Below are positions 11,677 through 19,708 of a stretch of DNA of 50,574 nucleotides, one piece after another. The translations under genes and the position numbers were made by a program. Source of the stretch: Azotobacter paspali (GTDB lineage Bacteria > Pseudomonadota > Gammaproteobacteria > Pseudomonadales > Pseudomonadaceae); NCBI RefSeq assembly GCF_042434745.1, contig NZ_JBHLSS010000088.1; one strand, 5' to 3'. Below the pieces are notes generated by a model, which saw only the letters and a program-made list of their open reading frames with translations, did no database searches and was not told the origin of the DNA. Every line of letters starts with the position of its first letter. The stretch's first letter is position 1.

Positions 11677-12147
11677 ATGATCACCCTCAACCTGAATGGC
11701 AAGGATCATTCGCTCGACGTGCCGCAGGACATGCCCCTGCTGTGGGCCATCCGTGACGTCGCCGGCTACAGCGGCACCAAGTTCGGTTGTGGCATGGGCC
11801 TATGCGGCGCCTGTACCGTACATGTCGACGACCAGGCTACCCGCGCCTGCGTCACGCCGGTGAGCGTGGCGGTCGGCAAGCAGGTCACCACTCTTGAGAC
11901 GCTGCATGCCGACCCGGTCGGGCAGGCGCTGCAGGCCGCCTGGCTGGAACTCGGCGTGGCGCAGTGCGGCTACTGCCAGGGCGGGCAACTGATGACCGCC
12001 ACCGCGCTGCTCAAGGGCAACCCGAATCCCGACGAGGCGCAGATCGAAACGGCCATGGCTGGCAACGTCTGCCGCTGCGGTACCTACAACCGGATTCGCG
12101 CGGCCATTCAGGTCGCCGCCGGAAGGCTGCGGGAGAGCCGGGCATGA
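11677..12147 (+). CDS. Isoquinoline 1-oxidoreductase alpha-like subunit (2Fe-2S)
   Basis: A 156-residue small subunit of the xanthine-oxidase family of molybdenum hydroxylases. It carries two [2Fe-2S] clusters. The plant-type cluster is held by Cys38, Cys43, Cys46 and Cys58 (GCGMGLCGACTVHV). The second is held by Cys97, Cys100, Cys132 and Cys134 (QCGYCQGGQ and NVCRCGTYNRI). It passes electrons from the molybdenum centre of the next gene's product. Its last codons overlap the next start by four bases (ATGA, 12144-12147), so the two are translationally coupled. The family includes isoquinoline, nicotinate and aldehyde oxidoreductases; the real substrate is not shown by sequence. Confidence 0.93.
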   Translation: MITLNLNGKDHSLDVPQDMPLLWAIRDVAGYSGTKFGCGMGLCGACTVHVDDQATRACVTPVSVAVGKQVTTLETLHADPVGQALQAAWLELGVAQCGYCQGGQLMTATALLKGNPNPDEAQIETAMAGNVCRCGTYNRIRAAIQVAAGRLRESRA

Positions 12148-14456
12148 GCGGGACGGACATCAACGATTTCGCTGTCGCCAATCTCAGCCGTCGCGGCTTT
12201 CTCAAGGGCTTGGCGGCCGGCGGCGCGCTGCTGATCGCTGCCAGTTGGGGCGCGCGCGACGTCTTCGCCGAGGAGCGCAAGTACGGTGCCGACGGCATGG
12301 AGTACGGTTGGGTCGACGATCCCAAGGTGTTCCTCGTCCTCGGCGCCGACGGGCTGGTGACCTTCGTTTGCAGCCGTTCGGAGATGGGGCAGGGCGTGCG
12401 CACCAGCCTGGCGATGGTGGTCGCCGACGAGTTGGAAGCCGACTGGGCGATGATGCGGGTGGTACAGGCGCCGGGCGACGAGCAGCGCTACGGCAACCAG
12501 GACACCGACGGCTCGCGCAGCATGCGCCACTGGTTCGAGCCGCTGCGCCGTTGCGGCGCGGCGGCGCGGCAGATGCTCGAGCGGGCCGCCGCTGAACGCT
12601 GGCAGATGCCGGTCGGCGAGTGCCGAGCCGAGCTGCACAAGATCGTGCACGTACCGAGCGGGCGCAGTCTCGGCTACGGCGAACTGGCCGAAGCCGCGGC
12701 GGCCCTGCCGGTACCGGCGCGCGACAGCCTGCGCCTGAAGGCGCCGGAGCGCTTTCGCTACATCGGCAAGGACTCGACCCGTTCCGTCGACGGCGCCGAT
12801 ATCGTCAACGGCCGTGCCGTCTACGGCCTCGACCCGCGCTTCGAGAACATGCTCTACGCGGTGGTAGCCCGTCCGCCGGTCTACGGCGGCAAGCTGAAGG
12901 CTCTGGAGGCGAGCGCCGCGCTCCAGGTGCCGGGCGTGGTCAGGGTGGTGGAGATCGCCGGTTCGCCGCTGCCCTCCGAATTTCAGCCGCTGGGCGGCGT
13001 GGCGGTGGTGGCCTCCAACACCTGGGCGGCGATCAAGGGTCGGCAGGCCTTGCGGCTCGACTGGGAGGACGGCGCCAACGCCGTCTACGATTCGGTCGCC
13101 TATCGCCAGGCGATGAGCGCGGCGGCAAAAGCGCCCGGCAAGGTAGTGCGCGAGGCCGGCGACGTGGAGTCGGCATTCGCCAGAGCCGGGCGGTTGGTCG
13201 AGGCCGAGTACTACATTCCGCATCTGGCCCAGGCGCCGATGGAGCCGCCGGTGGCCACCGCATACTTCGCCGACGGCGCCTGCGAGGTCTGGGCGCCCAG
13301 TCAGGCGCCGCAGGTCACCCGCGAACGCATTGCCGAGCGCCTGGGCATCCCCTTCGATAAGGTGAAGGTCAACGTGACCCTGCTCGGCGGCGGTTTTGGC
13401 CGCAAGTCCAAGCCGGACTTCATCCTCGAAGCGGCGGTGCTGGCCAAGGAATTCCCCGGCCGTCACCTGCGCGTGCAGTGGACCCGCGAGGACGACCTGC
13501 AGCATTCCTACTTCCATACCATCTCGCTGGAATACCTGCGCGGCGCCCTGGACGCCGACGGCAAGCCGAGCGCCTGGCTGCATCGCAGCGTGGCGCCGAG
13601 CATCGGCGCGCTGTTCGGACCGGACCCCCGGCACGAGAACGCCGTAGAACTGGGCATGGGCTTCGTCAGCATGCCCTACGCATTGCCCAACCTGCGCCTG
13701 GAGAACCCCGAGGCGGCGGCCCACACCCGGGTCGGCTGGTACCGCTCGGTGTCGAACATTCCCCATGCTTTCGCCGTGCAGAGCTTCATCGCCGAACTGG
13801 CCGCCGCCGCCGGCCGGGATCACCGCGACTTCCTGCTGGAACTGCTCGGGCCGGCACGCAAGATCGATCCGCACAGCCTGGGCGACACCTGGAACCACGG
13901 CGAGTCGCCGACCCTCTATCCCATCGATACCGGCCGCCTGCGCGCGGTGATCGAGGAGGCGACCCACCAGGCCGGCTGGGGCAGGGAGCTGCCCAGGGGA
14001 CGTGGGCTGGGGCTGGCGGTGCACTATAGTTTCGTCACCTACGTCGCCGTGGTGCTCGACGTGGAGGTCAAGGACGACGGCACCCTCGTCGTGCACCGGG
14101 CGGACATGGCGGTGGATTGCGGCCCGCAGGTCAACCCGGAACGCATCCGCTCGCAGATGGAGGGGGCTTGCGTGATGGGCCTCGGCAATACCGTGGTCAG
14201 CGAGATCAGCTTCAAGGAGGGCCGGGTACAGCAGAGCAACCTGCACCAATACGAGGTGGCGCGCCTGCCGCTGGCGCCGAAGACCATCGCCGTGCATCCG
14301 CTCCGCCCGGCCGGCGAAGTGCCGCTCGGCGGGGTCGGCGAGCCGGGCGTGCCGCCGGTTGGTCCGGCGCTGGCCAACGCCATTTTCGCCGCCACCGGCA
14401 GGCGCATCCGCGATCTGCCGATCCGCGATCAGCTCAAGGGCTGGCGGGAGTCCTGA
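12144..14456 (+). CDS. Molybdopterin large subunit, isoquinoline 1-oxidoreductase beta-like, Tat-exported
   Basis: A 770-residue catalytic subunit starting at the ATGA overlap with the 2Fe-2S subunit. A twin-arginine signal (SRRGFLKGLAAGGALLIAAS, residues 15-34) precedes the mature part, so the complex is probably exported folded to the periplasm with its partner. Cofactor-binding stretches include GQGVRTSLAMVVADEL, LLGGGFGRKSKPDFILEA, VQWTREDDLQHSY and the C-terminal GGVGEPGVPPVGPALANAIF, which holds the catalytic glutamate region. It belongs to the single-chain aldehyde/isoquinoline dehydrogenase group that takes electrons to a cytochrome c or other periplasmic acceptor. A similar gene has decayed at 398-765. 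The substrate is unknown. Confidence 0.92.
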   Translation: MSGTDINDFAVANLSRRGFLKGLAAGGALLIAASWGARDVFAEERKYGADGMEYGWVDDPKVFLVLGADGLVTFVCSRSEMGQGVRTSLAMVVADELEADWAMMRVVQAPGDEQRYGNQDTDGSRSMRHWFEPLRRCGAAARQMLERAAAERWQMPVGECRAELHKIVHVPSGRSLGYGELAEAAAALPVPARDSLRLKAPERFRYIGKDSTRSVDGADIVNGRAVYGLDPRFENMLYAVVARPPVYGGKLKALEASAALQVPGVVRVVEIAGSPLPSEFQPLGGVAVVASNTWAAIKGRQALRLDWEDGANAVYDSVAYRQAMSAAAKAPGKVVREAGDVESAFARAGRLVEAEYYIPHLAQAPMEPPVATAYFADGACEVWAPSQAPQVTRERIAERLGIPFDKVKVNVTLLGGGFGRKSKPDFILEAAVLAKEFPGRHLRVQWTREDDLQHSYFHTISLEYLRGALDADGKPSAWLHRSVAPSIGALFGPDPRHENAVELGMGFVSMPYALPNLRLENPEAAAHTRVGWYRSVSNIPHAFAVQSFIAELAAAAGRDHRDFLLELLGPARKIDPHSLGDTWNHGESPTLYPIDTGRLRAVIEEATHQAGWGRELPRGRGLGLAVHYSFVTYVAVVLDVEVKDDGTLVVHRADMAVDCGPQVNPERIRSQMEGACVMGLGNTVVSEISFKEGRVQQSNLHQYEVARLPLAPKTIAVHPLRPAGEVPLGGVGEPGVPPVGPALANAIFAATGRRIRDLPIRDQLKGWRES

Positions 14457-15436
14457 TGGACAGCGCCGACCTGAATGTCCTGCGCAACGTACTGGCCTGG
14501 CGGCAGGCCGGTCAGCGCGTGCTGCTCTACACGGTGGTGCAGACCTGGGGCAGCGCGCCGCGGCCGCCCGGCGCGATGCTCGCTCTGCGCGGTGATGGCG
14601 TGCTGATCGGCTCGGTATCCGGCGGCTGTATCGAGGACGACCTGATCGAGCGACTGCGCGACGGGCGCAGTGCGCCCGGCCGGCCGGTGTCCCTGGTAAC
14701 CTACGGGGTGACCCGCGAGGAGGCGGCGCGCTTTGGCCTGCCGTGCGGCGGCACCCTGCGCCTGAGCGAGGAGGAGGTGCTCGACACCGCCTGGGTCGCG
14801 GCGCTGCTGGCGCGTTGCGAGAACCATGAACTGGTCGCCCGCGAGCTGGAGCTGGCCAGCGGCGCGGTCAGCCTGCACGAGGCTTCGCGCGGCGATGCCC
14901 TGCGCTTCGACGGACAGCGCCTGCGTGCCGTCTACGGACCGCGCTGGCGCCTGTTGCTGATCGGCGCGGGGCAGTTGTCGCGCTATGTCGGCGAAATGGC
15001 GCGGATGCTCGACTTCGAGGTGCTGATCTGCAACCCGCGCGAGGAATTCGCCTTTGGCTGGGAAGACAGCAGCGCACGCTTCGTGCCCGGCATGCCGGAC
15101 GACGCCGTGCTGGCCATCGAACCGGACGAGCGCACCGCCATCGTCGCGCTGACCCACGATCCGCGCCTCGACGACATGGCACTGCTCACCGCGCTGCAAT
15201 CCCGCGCCTTCTACGTCGGCGCCCTGGGGTCGCGGGTCAACAGCGCCAAGCGCCGCGAGCGCCTGGCCTTCCTCGGCCTGGCCGCCGCTGACATCGAGCG
15301 TCTGCACGGTCCCATCGGCCTGCCCATCGGTAGTCGGGTGCCGGCGGAGATCGCCCTGTCGCTGTTGGCCGAGATCGTCGCCTTGAAGAATGGGATTGCC
15401 AGCGAGGCTCCGTCGGCCTCGCTGGCATGCGGGTAG
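14456..15436 (+). CDS. XdhC/CoxI family molybdoenzyme maturation protein
   Basis: A 326-residue protein of the XdhC/CoxF family that binds the sulfurated molybdenum cofactor and loads it into molybdenum hydroxylases. The N-terminal XdhC_CoxI domain shows QTWGSAPRPPGAMLAL and SVSGGCIEDDLIERL. The C-terminal Rossmann domain shows LLLIGAGQLSRYVGEMARML and ALTHDPRLDDMALLTALQ, then FYVGALGSRVNSAKRRERL. Its ATG overlaps the stop of the large subunit (TGATG at 14454-14458), so it is coupled to it. It almost certainly serves the enzyme encoded just upstream. Confidence 0.93.
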   Translation: MDSADLNVLRNVLAWRQAGQRVLLYTVVQTWGSAPRPPGAMLALRGDGVLIGSVSGGCIEDDLIERLRDGRSAPGRPVSLVTYGVTREEAARFGLPCGGTLRLSEEEVLDTAWVAALLARCENHELVARELELASGAVSLHEASRGDALRFDGQRLRAVYGPRWRLLLIGAGQLSRYVGEMARMLDFEVLICNPREEFAFGWEDSSARFVPGMPDDAVLAIEPDERTAIVALTHDPRLDDMALLTALQSRAFYVGALGSRVNSAKRRERLAFLGLAAADIERLHGPIGLPIGSRVPAEIALSLLAEIVALKNGIASEAPSASLACG

Positions 15437-15441
15437 TCAGC

Positions 15442-16035
15442 ATGAGCGGCGAAGTCTGCGCCGTGCTGCTGGCGGCCGGGCACGGCAGCCGCTATCGCGA
15501 GGTCGCCGGGGAAGGGCAGGACAAGTTGCTGGCGCGCTGTCGTGGCCGCGACGGCAGCGAGCGGGCGATACTGGAGCATGCGCTGCTGGCGTTGCGGGCC
15601 AAGCTCGAGCGGGTCCTGTTGGTGACCCGCCCCGGCAACGTCGGGGCGATCGATATCGGCGAGGCACACGGCTGCGAAGTCCTGGCCCTGGACTCGGCCG
15701 GTATAGGCCGGAGCATCGCCGCGGCGGTGGCGCGGACGGCGGACAGCGCGGGCTGGCTGATCGCCCTGGGCGACATGCCGTTCATCCTGCCGGCGACCGT
15801 CGGGCGGGTGTTGGACGCATTGCGGGAGCACCCGCTGGTGGTGCCCACTTGGCAGGGGCGCTACGGTCATCCGGTCGGCTTCGGCCGCAGCCATCGACCG
15901 GCGCTCATGGCGCTGGACGGCGACCGCGGGGCGAAGCGCCTGCTGCGCGAGGGCCGGGCATGCGAGTTGGCGGTCGAGGATCGCGGCGTGCTCTGGGATG
16001 TCGACAGTCCCGCAGCGCTCGGCTTCAAGGGCTAG
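15442..16035 (+). CDS. MobA-like nucleotidyltransferase (MocA family, molybdenum cofactor)
   Basis: A 197-residue NTP transferase-like protein with the nucleotide-binding loop VLLAAGHGSRYREVAG near the N-terminus, the metal-binding LGDMPFI motif and GRYGHPVGFGRSH, as in MocA-type molybdopterin cytidylyltransferases. It should attach CMP to molybdopterin, the form used by xanthine-oxidase-family enzymes, for the enzyme encoded two genes upstream. I use the ATG at 15442, which gives the usual start 5-10 residues before the loop and has GGG about 8 bases upstream. An ATG at 15427 inside the xdhC end is the alternative. Last gene of the operon. Confidence 0.88.
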   Translation: MSGEVCAVLLAAGHGSRYREVAGEGQDKLLARCRGRDGSERAILEHALLALRAKLERVLLVTRPGNVGAIDIGEAHGCEVLALDSAGIGRSIAAAVARTADSAGWLIALGDMPFILPATVGRVLDALREHPLVVPTWQGRYGHPVGFGRSHRPALMALDGDRGAKRLLREGRACELAVEDRGVLWDVDSPAALGFKG

Positions 16036-16049
16036 CTGGCTGAGTCGGC

Positions 16050-16670
16050 TCAGTGCCGTTGTTCCTGTTCCTCCTGCGGCACCCAGTTCAGGCGACGCAC
16101 GGGACAGTCCGGCTCGGATCGTTCGGCACAGCTCACGACCACCGTCGTCTGTACGGCCTGCGGCTTGTTGTCGCTCCAGATCCAGGGCGCCACTATGTCC
16201 CCCTTGGCTTGCGCCCAGAGTCCCCGGCGTTGCCGCTTGGCTTCCGCTTCGACGGGCAGCAGATGGGGAGGCGGAGCGTCCTGGTTGTAGGCGACCCAGG
16301 CCGCACCGTAGCGAACCATCTCGAGATTGATGTCCCGTCCCTCAACGGTCAGTTGGGCGACGCTGCGCCCGGTCGAGTCGCGGGCCGCGACCTGCAGGGT
16401 GGCACGCTTGCCGAGCACCAGTTCGGAAAGGGTCTGACGGGCCTGGTCGCCGTAGGGCTGGCTGGCTTCGGGGGCATCGATGCCGGCCAGGCGTACGTGG
16501 ATCTGCCAGTCGTCGGAGGTGAGTAGGCTGAGGGTGTCGCCATCCAGGACTTCGACCACCTGTCCAGTGACCTTCTCGGCCGGAGCCGGGGGGCTGCTTA
16601 GCAGCAACAGCATGGAAAGCAGGCTGTTCCTGACGGTCGTCTGGTTTGCAAATGGGGTGCGATAAAACAC
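16050..16670 (-). CDS. Secreted thermonuclease-family (staphylococcal-nuclease-like) protein
   Basis: A 206-residue protein with an N-terminal signal segment (VRNSLLSMLLLLSS, then PAPAEKV). A staphylococcal-nuclease fold follows, seen in VTGQVVEVLDGDTLSLL, HVRLAGIDAPEASQPYG and INLEMVRYGAAWVAY, which hold the calcium and catalytic positions. The start is taken as GTG at 16670, because an ideal AGGAGG lies 7-8 bases upstream; an ATG farther upstream at 16694 lacks one. It probably cleaves nucleic acid in the periplasm or outside the cell. It converges with the molybdenum-cofactor gene, 14 bases apart. Confidence 0.85.
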   Translation of the reverse strand: MFYRTPFANQTTVRNSLLSMLLLLSSPPAPAEKVTGQVVEVLDGDTLSLLTSDDWQIHVRLAGIDAPEASQPYGDQARQTLSELVLGKRATLQVAARDSTGRSVAQLTVEGRDINLEMVRYGAAWVAYNQDAPPPHLLPVEAEAKRQRRGLWAQAKGDIVAPWIWSDNKPQAVQTTVVVSCAERSEPDCPVRRLNWVPQEEQEQRH

Positions 16671-17147
16671 GTATTCCCCTCCTGGCGGGAGCACCGGTCC
16701 TCGTGATGTGAATGCTCTTGTTCCTCAGCCATTGGCTGAAATCATTGAGCCCGGCCTCATGTGGGGCAAAATGCTAGCTAATGGCTTTAATGATGGCAAT
16801 TCATATCTTAAAGGGACAGCCTGTAAAAAAAGCTACATGATGTTCGCGTTTTTCCGACCCGTTGGAGCTGGTCCGGCTGTATACCACGGCGCGTATCTCA
16901 TGGCACTGCTACAGGTCATCCGGCGTCGTTGCGGCAGCGTCTGTGCATGCGGCCGGGAGGCGCTGGAGGTGATCGCCGAGCGGGTAGAGCGCGCCCGGCG
17001 GACACCATCGTCATCGACGACAGCGGCGAACTGGACATGGCGCTCGCCCGGTTCCCGCAGGTCGTGCGGTGCTGACCGGCGATCGATGTGCCTTCCGGCA
17101 GGCCTACTAATATGAAAGCGTGGCCTGTCACCTCGGAGGATCGCGCC
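16671..17147. other. Gene-free stretch
   Basis: About 475 bases between the nuclease start and the universal stress gene. A local AT-richer patch (about 16,770-16,850) probably holds the divergent promoters. I see no gene with family features; open frames on both strands here look like chance. Confidence 0.5.
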
Positions 17148-18083
17148 ATGAGCCAGTTCCAACGCCTGTTACTGGTCGTCACCCCGGACATGTGCCGAAC
17201 ACCGGCCTTCGAGCGCGCCGCCGCTCTGGCCAGGGCTGCCTGCGTGCCCATGCACATGGCCCTGTTCACCTACGTGGAAACCCTGGCGGCGGTCGGCAGG
17301 TTCACTTCCGAAGGCATGAGGCAGGCCGTGGACAGCTATATGGCCGGGCACCACGAGTGGCTGGAGGAGGAGGCCTCGATTCTGCGCAACCAGGGTCTGG
17401 AAGTGACCTGCGAGGTGGTCTGGACTCGGCATCCGGCTGAGGAAATCATCGCCCATGTACAGGAAATGCCGGTCGATCTGCTGGTCAAAGATGTCCGGCC
17501 GGAGCCGGCGGTCATGCGCGCTTTCGTCACGCCGCTGGACTGGCAGTTGCTGCGCCGTTGTCCCGTGCCGCTGCACCTGGTGACCGATGCGCACAATCCG
17601 CTGCCGCGCAAGGTGGTAGCGGCGGTCGATCCCTTCATCCACACGGACGGGGCCAGCGAGTTCAACGACCGGATCGTCCGGGCAGCGCACGATCTCGCCC
17701 TGCAGTGCGATGCCGAACTGCACCTGCTGCATGCCTGCAATGCCATGGGCGGCCAGCCCTTCGGCAGCGCCACGCTCAACTTGCCCTGGCTGGGAACGCT
17801 CGGGGCGAAAATGAAGAGCACGGCCCAGGAGGCTTTCCGGCTGCTCGCCGATCGCCATGGCGTACCGGAGAGGCAGCGGCATTTCCTGCTGGGGCAGCCG
17901 GTCCCGACCCTTACCGACTACGCTTGCCGTCACGAGGTCGACGTGGTGGTGCTGGGCAGCAGCCTGCGCAAGTCGCTCGAACAGGAGATCCTCGGCAGTA
18001 CCAGCGAGGCGTTGCTCTACCGGCTGCCTTGTAGCGTGCTCGTGGTTCATCTGGAAGGGGTCGGCGAGTCCCTGGGGAGGTGA
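17148..18083 (+). CDS. Tandem universal stress protein (UspE-like)
   Basis: A 311-residue protein made of two UspA domains. The first begins FQRLLLVVTPDMCRTPAFERAA after trimming the start; the second begins near residue 160 with RKVVAAVDPFIHTD. The second ends with VDVVVLGSSLRKSLEQEILG and then SEALLYRLPCSVLVV, a fair match to the nucleotide-binding G-x2-G-x9-G-S/T region. A good GGAGG site lies before the ATG. Such proteins respond to low oxygen, starvation or heat. Its 3' neighbour is a ruined groEL and then hsp20, so the block as a whole looks stress-related. Confidence 0.88.
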   Translation: MSQFQRLLLVVTPDMCRTPAFERAAALARAACVPMHMALFTYVETLAAVGRFTSEGMRQAVDSYMAGHHEWLEEEASILRNQGLEVTCEVVWTRHPAEEIIAHVQEMPVDLLVKDVRPEPAVMRAFVTPLDWQLLRRCPVPLHLVTDAHNPLPRKVVAAVDPFIHTDGASEFNDRIVRAAHDLALQCDAELHLLHACNAMGGQPFGSATLNLPWLGTLGAKMKSTAQEAFRLLADRHGVPERQRHFLLGQPVPTLTDYACRHEVDVVVLGSSLRKSLEQEILGSTSEALLYRLPCSVLVVHLEGVGESLGR

Positions 18084-18086
18084 GGC

Positions 18087-18687
18087 ATGGCGAAGCCCCG
18101 TCTCCTGTTTCGCAACGCCGCGCGCGAGAACGTCCTGCAGGGGGCGACCCGGCCGGCCGACGCGGTGCGCGTGACCCTAGGGCCGAAATCCAAGTCGGTA
18201 CTGATCTAGAGGCAGTGGGACCTGCCCACGGTCTGCAACGATGGTATGACCATCGCCAAGCAGGTGAGCCTGGAGGATGGATGCCGAGTCGAACCTCGGC
18301 GCGGCCATGCTGCGCTAGGCCGCCGAGCGTACCGGCGAGGCGGTCGGCGACGATACCAGCACCTTCACCGTGCTGGCCCAGGCGATCTTCGCCGACGGTG
18401 TGCTCAACGTGGTCGCCGGCGCCAGCGGCATCGATCTCAAATGTGGCCTCGACCGCGGCCTGCAGGTGGCTGTCGATTCCCTGAGGGCGCAGTCTCGGCC
18501 CGTACTGAAGCGCAAGGAAAAGGCACAGGTCGCCAGTATTTCCGCGCACAACGACGACGAGCTAGGCGAGCTGGTGGCCGAGGCCCTGGAAAACGCCGTA
18601 TCGGTGGCCAGCATCCTATTGCTGACCGAGGCGACCATGACCGAACTGCCCGAGCCGGGGCCTGAGAAGCCGCGCCTGCCGGAGTGA
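18087..18687 (+). pseudogene. groEL: Degraded GroEL-like chaperonin with large internal deletion
   Basis: The stretch starts MAKPRLLFRNAARENVLQGA, equivalent to the GroEL start, then reads VRVTLGPKSKSVLI and hits a TAG in place of the next codon. Reading resumes with NDGMTIAKQVSLED, where the frame shifts. It continues NLGAAMLR, meets a second TAG, then AAERTGEAVGDDTSTFTVLA and QVASISAHNDDELGELVAEA. It then jumps straight to the GroEL C-terminal helix (SVASILLLTEATMTELPEPG). About 350 central residues, covering the apical domain and most of both hinge regions, are gone. Two stops, one frameshift and the deletion show it is dead. It starts 3 bases after the universal stress gene and so was once in its operon. 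Confidence 0.85.
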
Positions 18688-18883
18688 GCGGTAGGGGCTG
18701 CTGCCGTGTGCTTGCCGTGCGCGCAGAAAACAGGCAGAAGGAGTGTCGGGCAGCAAGGGGGGAATCTGTGGGGCTGGGGCGCCTTCGATGACGGCGGCGT
18801 GTGCGGCCCGATCATCTTTGCGCCCCAGCGAAGCGGATCATGCGGAGTTTCTGGTAGCCGCGTACTACTACTTCATCAGGGCA

Positions 18884-19480
18884 TCAATGGGTAGTGGTCT
18901 GGGTCGTGTCCTGCTGCTGCGCAGCCGCTTCCCCGCGCTGGATCTCGATGGCCCTCTCCGACTGTTGTGCCTCGGGTCGCTTCGGCAGGGTGATGGTCAG
19001 CACGCCTTTGTCGAAGTGGGCTTCGATGTTGTCGGCATCGACGCTGTCCGGCAGGGCGAAGCTGCGCTGGAAGGCGCCATAGCTGCGCTCGGAGAGGTAA
19101 CGGCCCTGGCTGTTTTCTTCCCGCTCCTCGCTCTTCTCACCCTTAAGTATCAGGTTGCCGTTACACACCTTGAGCTCGATGTTCTGCTCGTCGATGCCGG
19201 GTAGTTCCGCGCTGATGAGAATGGCCTTGTCCTGATCGACGATGTCGACCGCGGGCATGCTGGCTATTTCCCTGCCGGTCCGGCCGAAGGGCTCCATCAG
19301 GCTGCCGAAGGCGCTGCGTCCCATCGGCCAGAACGGCGATATGCGGTCGAAATCCTCGAAAAGATGATCGATCTGCTGGCGCAGGCTGGTCAGCGGGCGC
19401 CAGAGATCGCCGGACGAGGCCGTGGGCCGCTGGGACTGCTGCTCCCTGTTGACAGGAACATTCTGATTTGCTTGAGCCAT
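18884..19480 (-). CDS. Hsp20/alpha-crystallin small heat shock protein
   Basis: A 198-residue small heat shock protein that holds unfolding proteins for refolding by other chaperones. The N-terminal arm (about 1-85) includes LWRPLTSLRQQIDHLFEDFD. The alpha-crystallin domain runs from MPAVDIVDQDKAILISAELP through KGEKSEEREENSQGRYLSER to DKGVLTITLPK. A Gln-rich tail follows. The start at 19480 has GGAGGAAA at good spacing; an upstream ATG-rich extension is not family-like. The leader can fold to hide this ribosome-binding site (19486-19516), so translation may be heat-switched. Class A type with a long N-arm, as often seen in Pseudomonas stress islands. Confidence 0.9.
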   Translation of the reverse strand: MAQANQNVPVNREQQSQRPTASSGDLWRPLTSLRQQIDHLFEDFDRISPFWPMGRSAFGSLMEPFGRTGREIASMPAVDIVDQDKAILISAELPGIDEQNIELKVCNGNLILKGEKSEEREENSQGRYLSERSYGAFQRSFALPDSVDADNIEAHFDKGVLTITLPKRPEAQQSERAIEIQRGEAAAQQQDTTQTTTH

Positions 19481-19485
19481 GATTA

Positions 19486-19516
19486 TTTCCTCCATGTGAT
19501 TTGATGGAAAAGGAAA
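19486..19516 (-). promoter_or_regulatory. Predicted RNA thermometer over the hsp20 ribosome-binding site
   Basis: In the hsp20 leader, UUUCCU pairs with AGGAAA and CCAU with AUGG, with a UUU bulge on the 5' side and an 8-base loop. All of the Shine-Dalgarno bases GGAGGA are in the stem, a few bases before the AUG. The layout is that of a small ROSE/fourU-like thermometer, known for hsp20 genes. Predicted by hand; no folding energy was computed. Confidence 0.6.
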
Positions 19517-19561
19517 GTTCAAGCGCATCTCAGTCAAGCACATGACCGGGCGAATTCTATT

Positions 19562-19578
19562 GCCTGCCCATGGCAGGC
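19562..19578. repeat. 7-bp inverted repeat upstream of hsp20
   Basis: GCCTGCC-CAT-GGCAGGC is a perfect inverted repeat about 80 bases upstream of the hsp20 start, in the hsp20/oxidoreductase divergent region. It could be an operator or part of the leader. Confidence 0.4.
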
Positions 19579-19708
19579 GACGAAATGCCGGCCAGCGCTC
19601 TGCATGGAAAGGATAGTATTCTCTGGCCATATCCGCCGTCCGCGACGACGGCTACGACCTTTCTTCCTGTCGTATGCATCGGCTCCCAATGCAGAGGATT
19701 GAATCATC

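Noticed and set aside
12108..14297. 729-codon frame on the minus strand
   Set aside because: Antisense to the molybdopterin large subunit; composition is low-complexity and matches no family.
16708..17115. 135-codon plus-strand frame before the universal stress gene
   Set aside because: No family resemblance, poor start, and its second half has the look of random high-GC translation.
19481..19620. Sigma-32 heat-shock promoter for hsp20
   Set aside because: CTTGAC and CTTGAA occur in the leader, but no CCCCAT-like -10 lies at the right spacing; the thermometer is the better-supported control.
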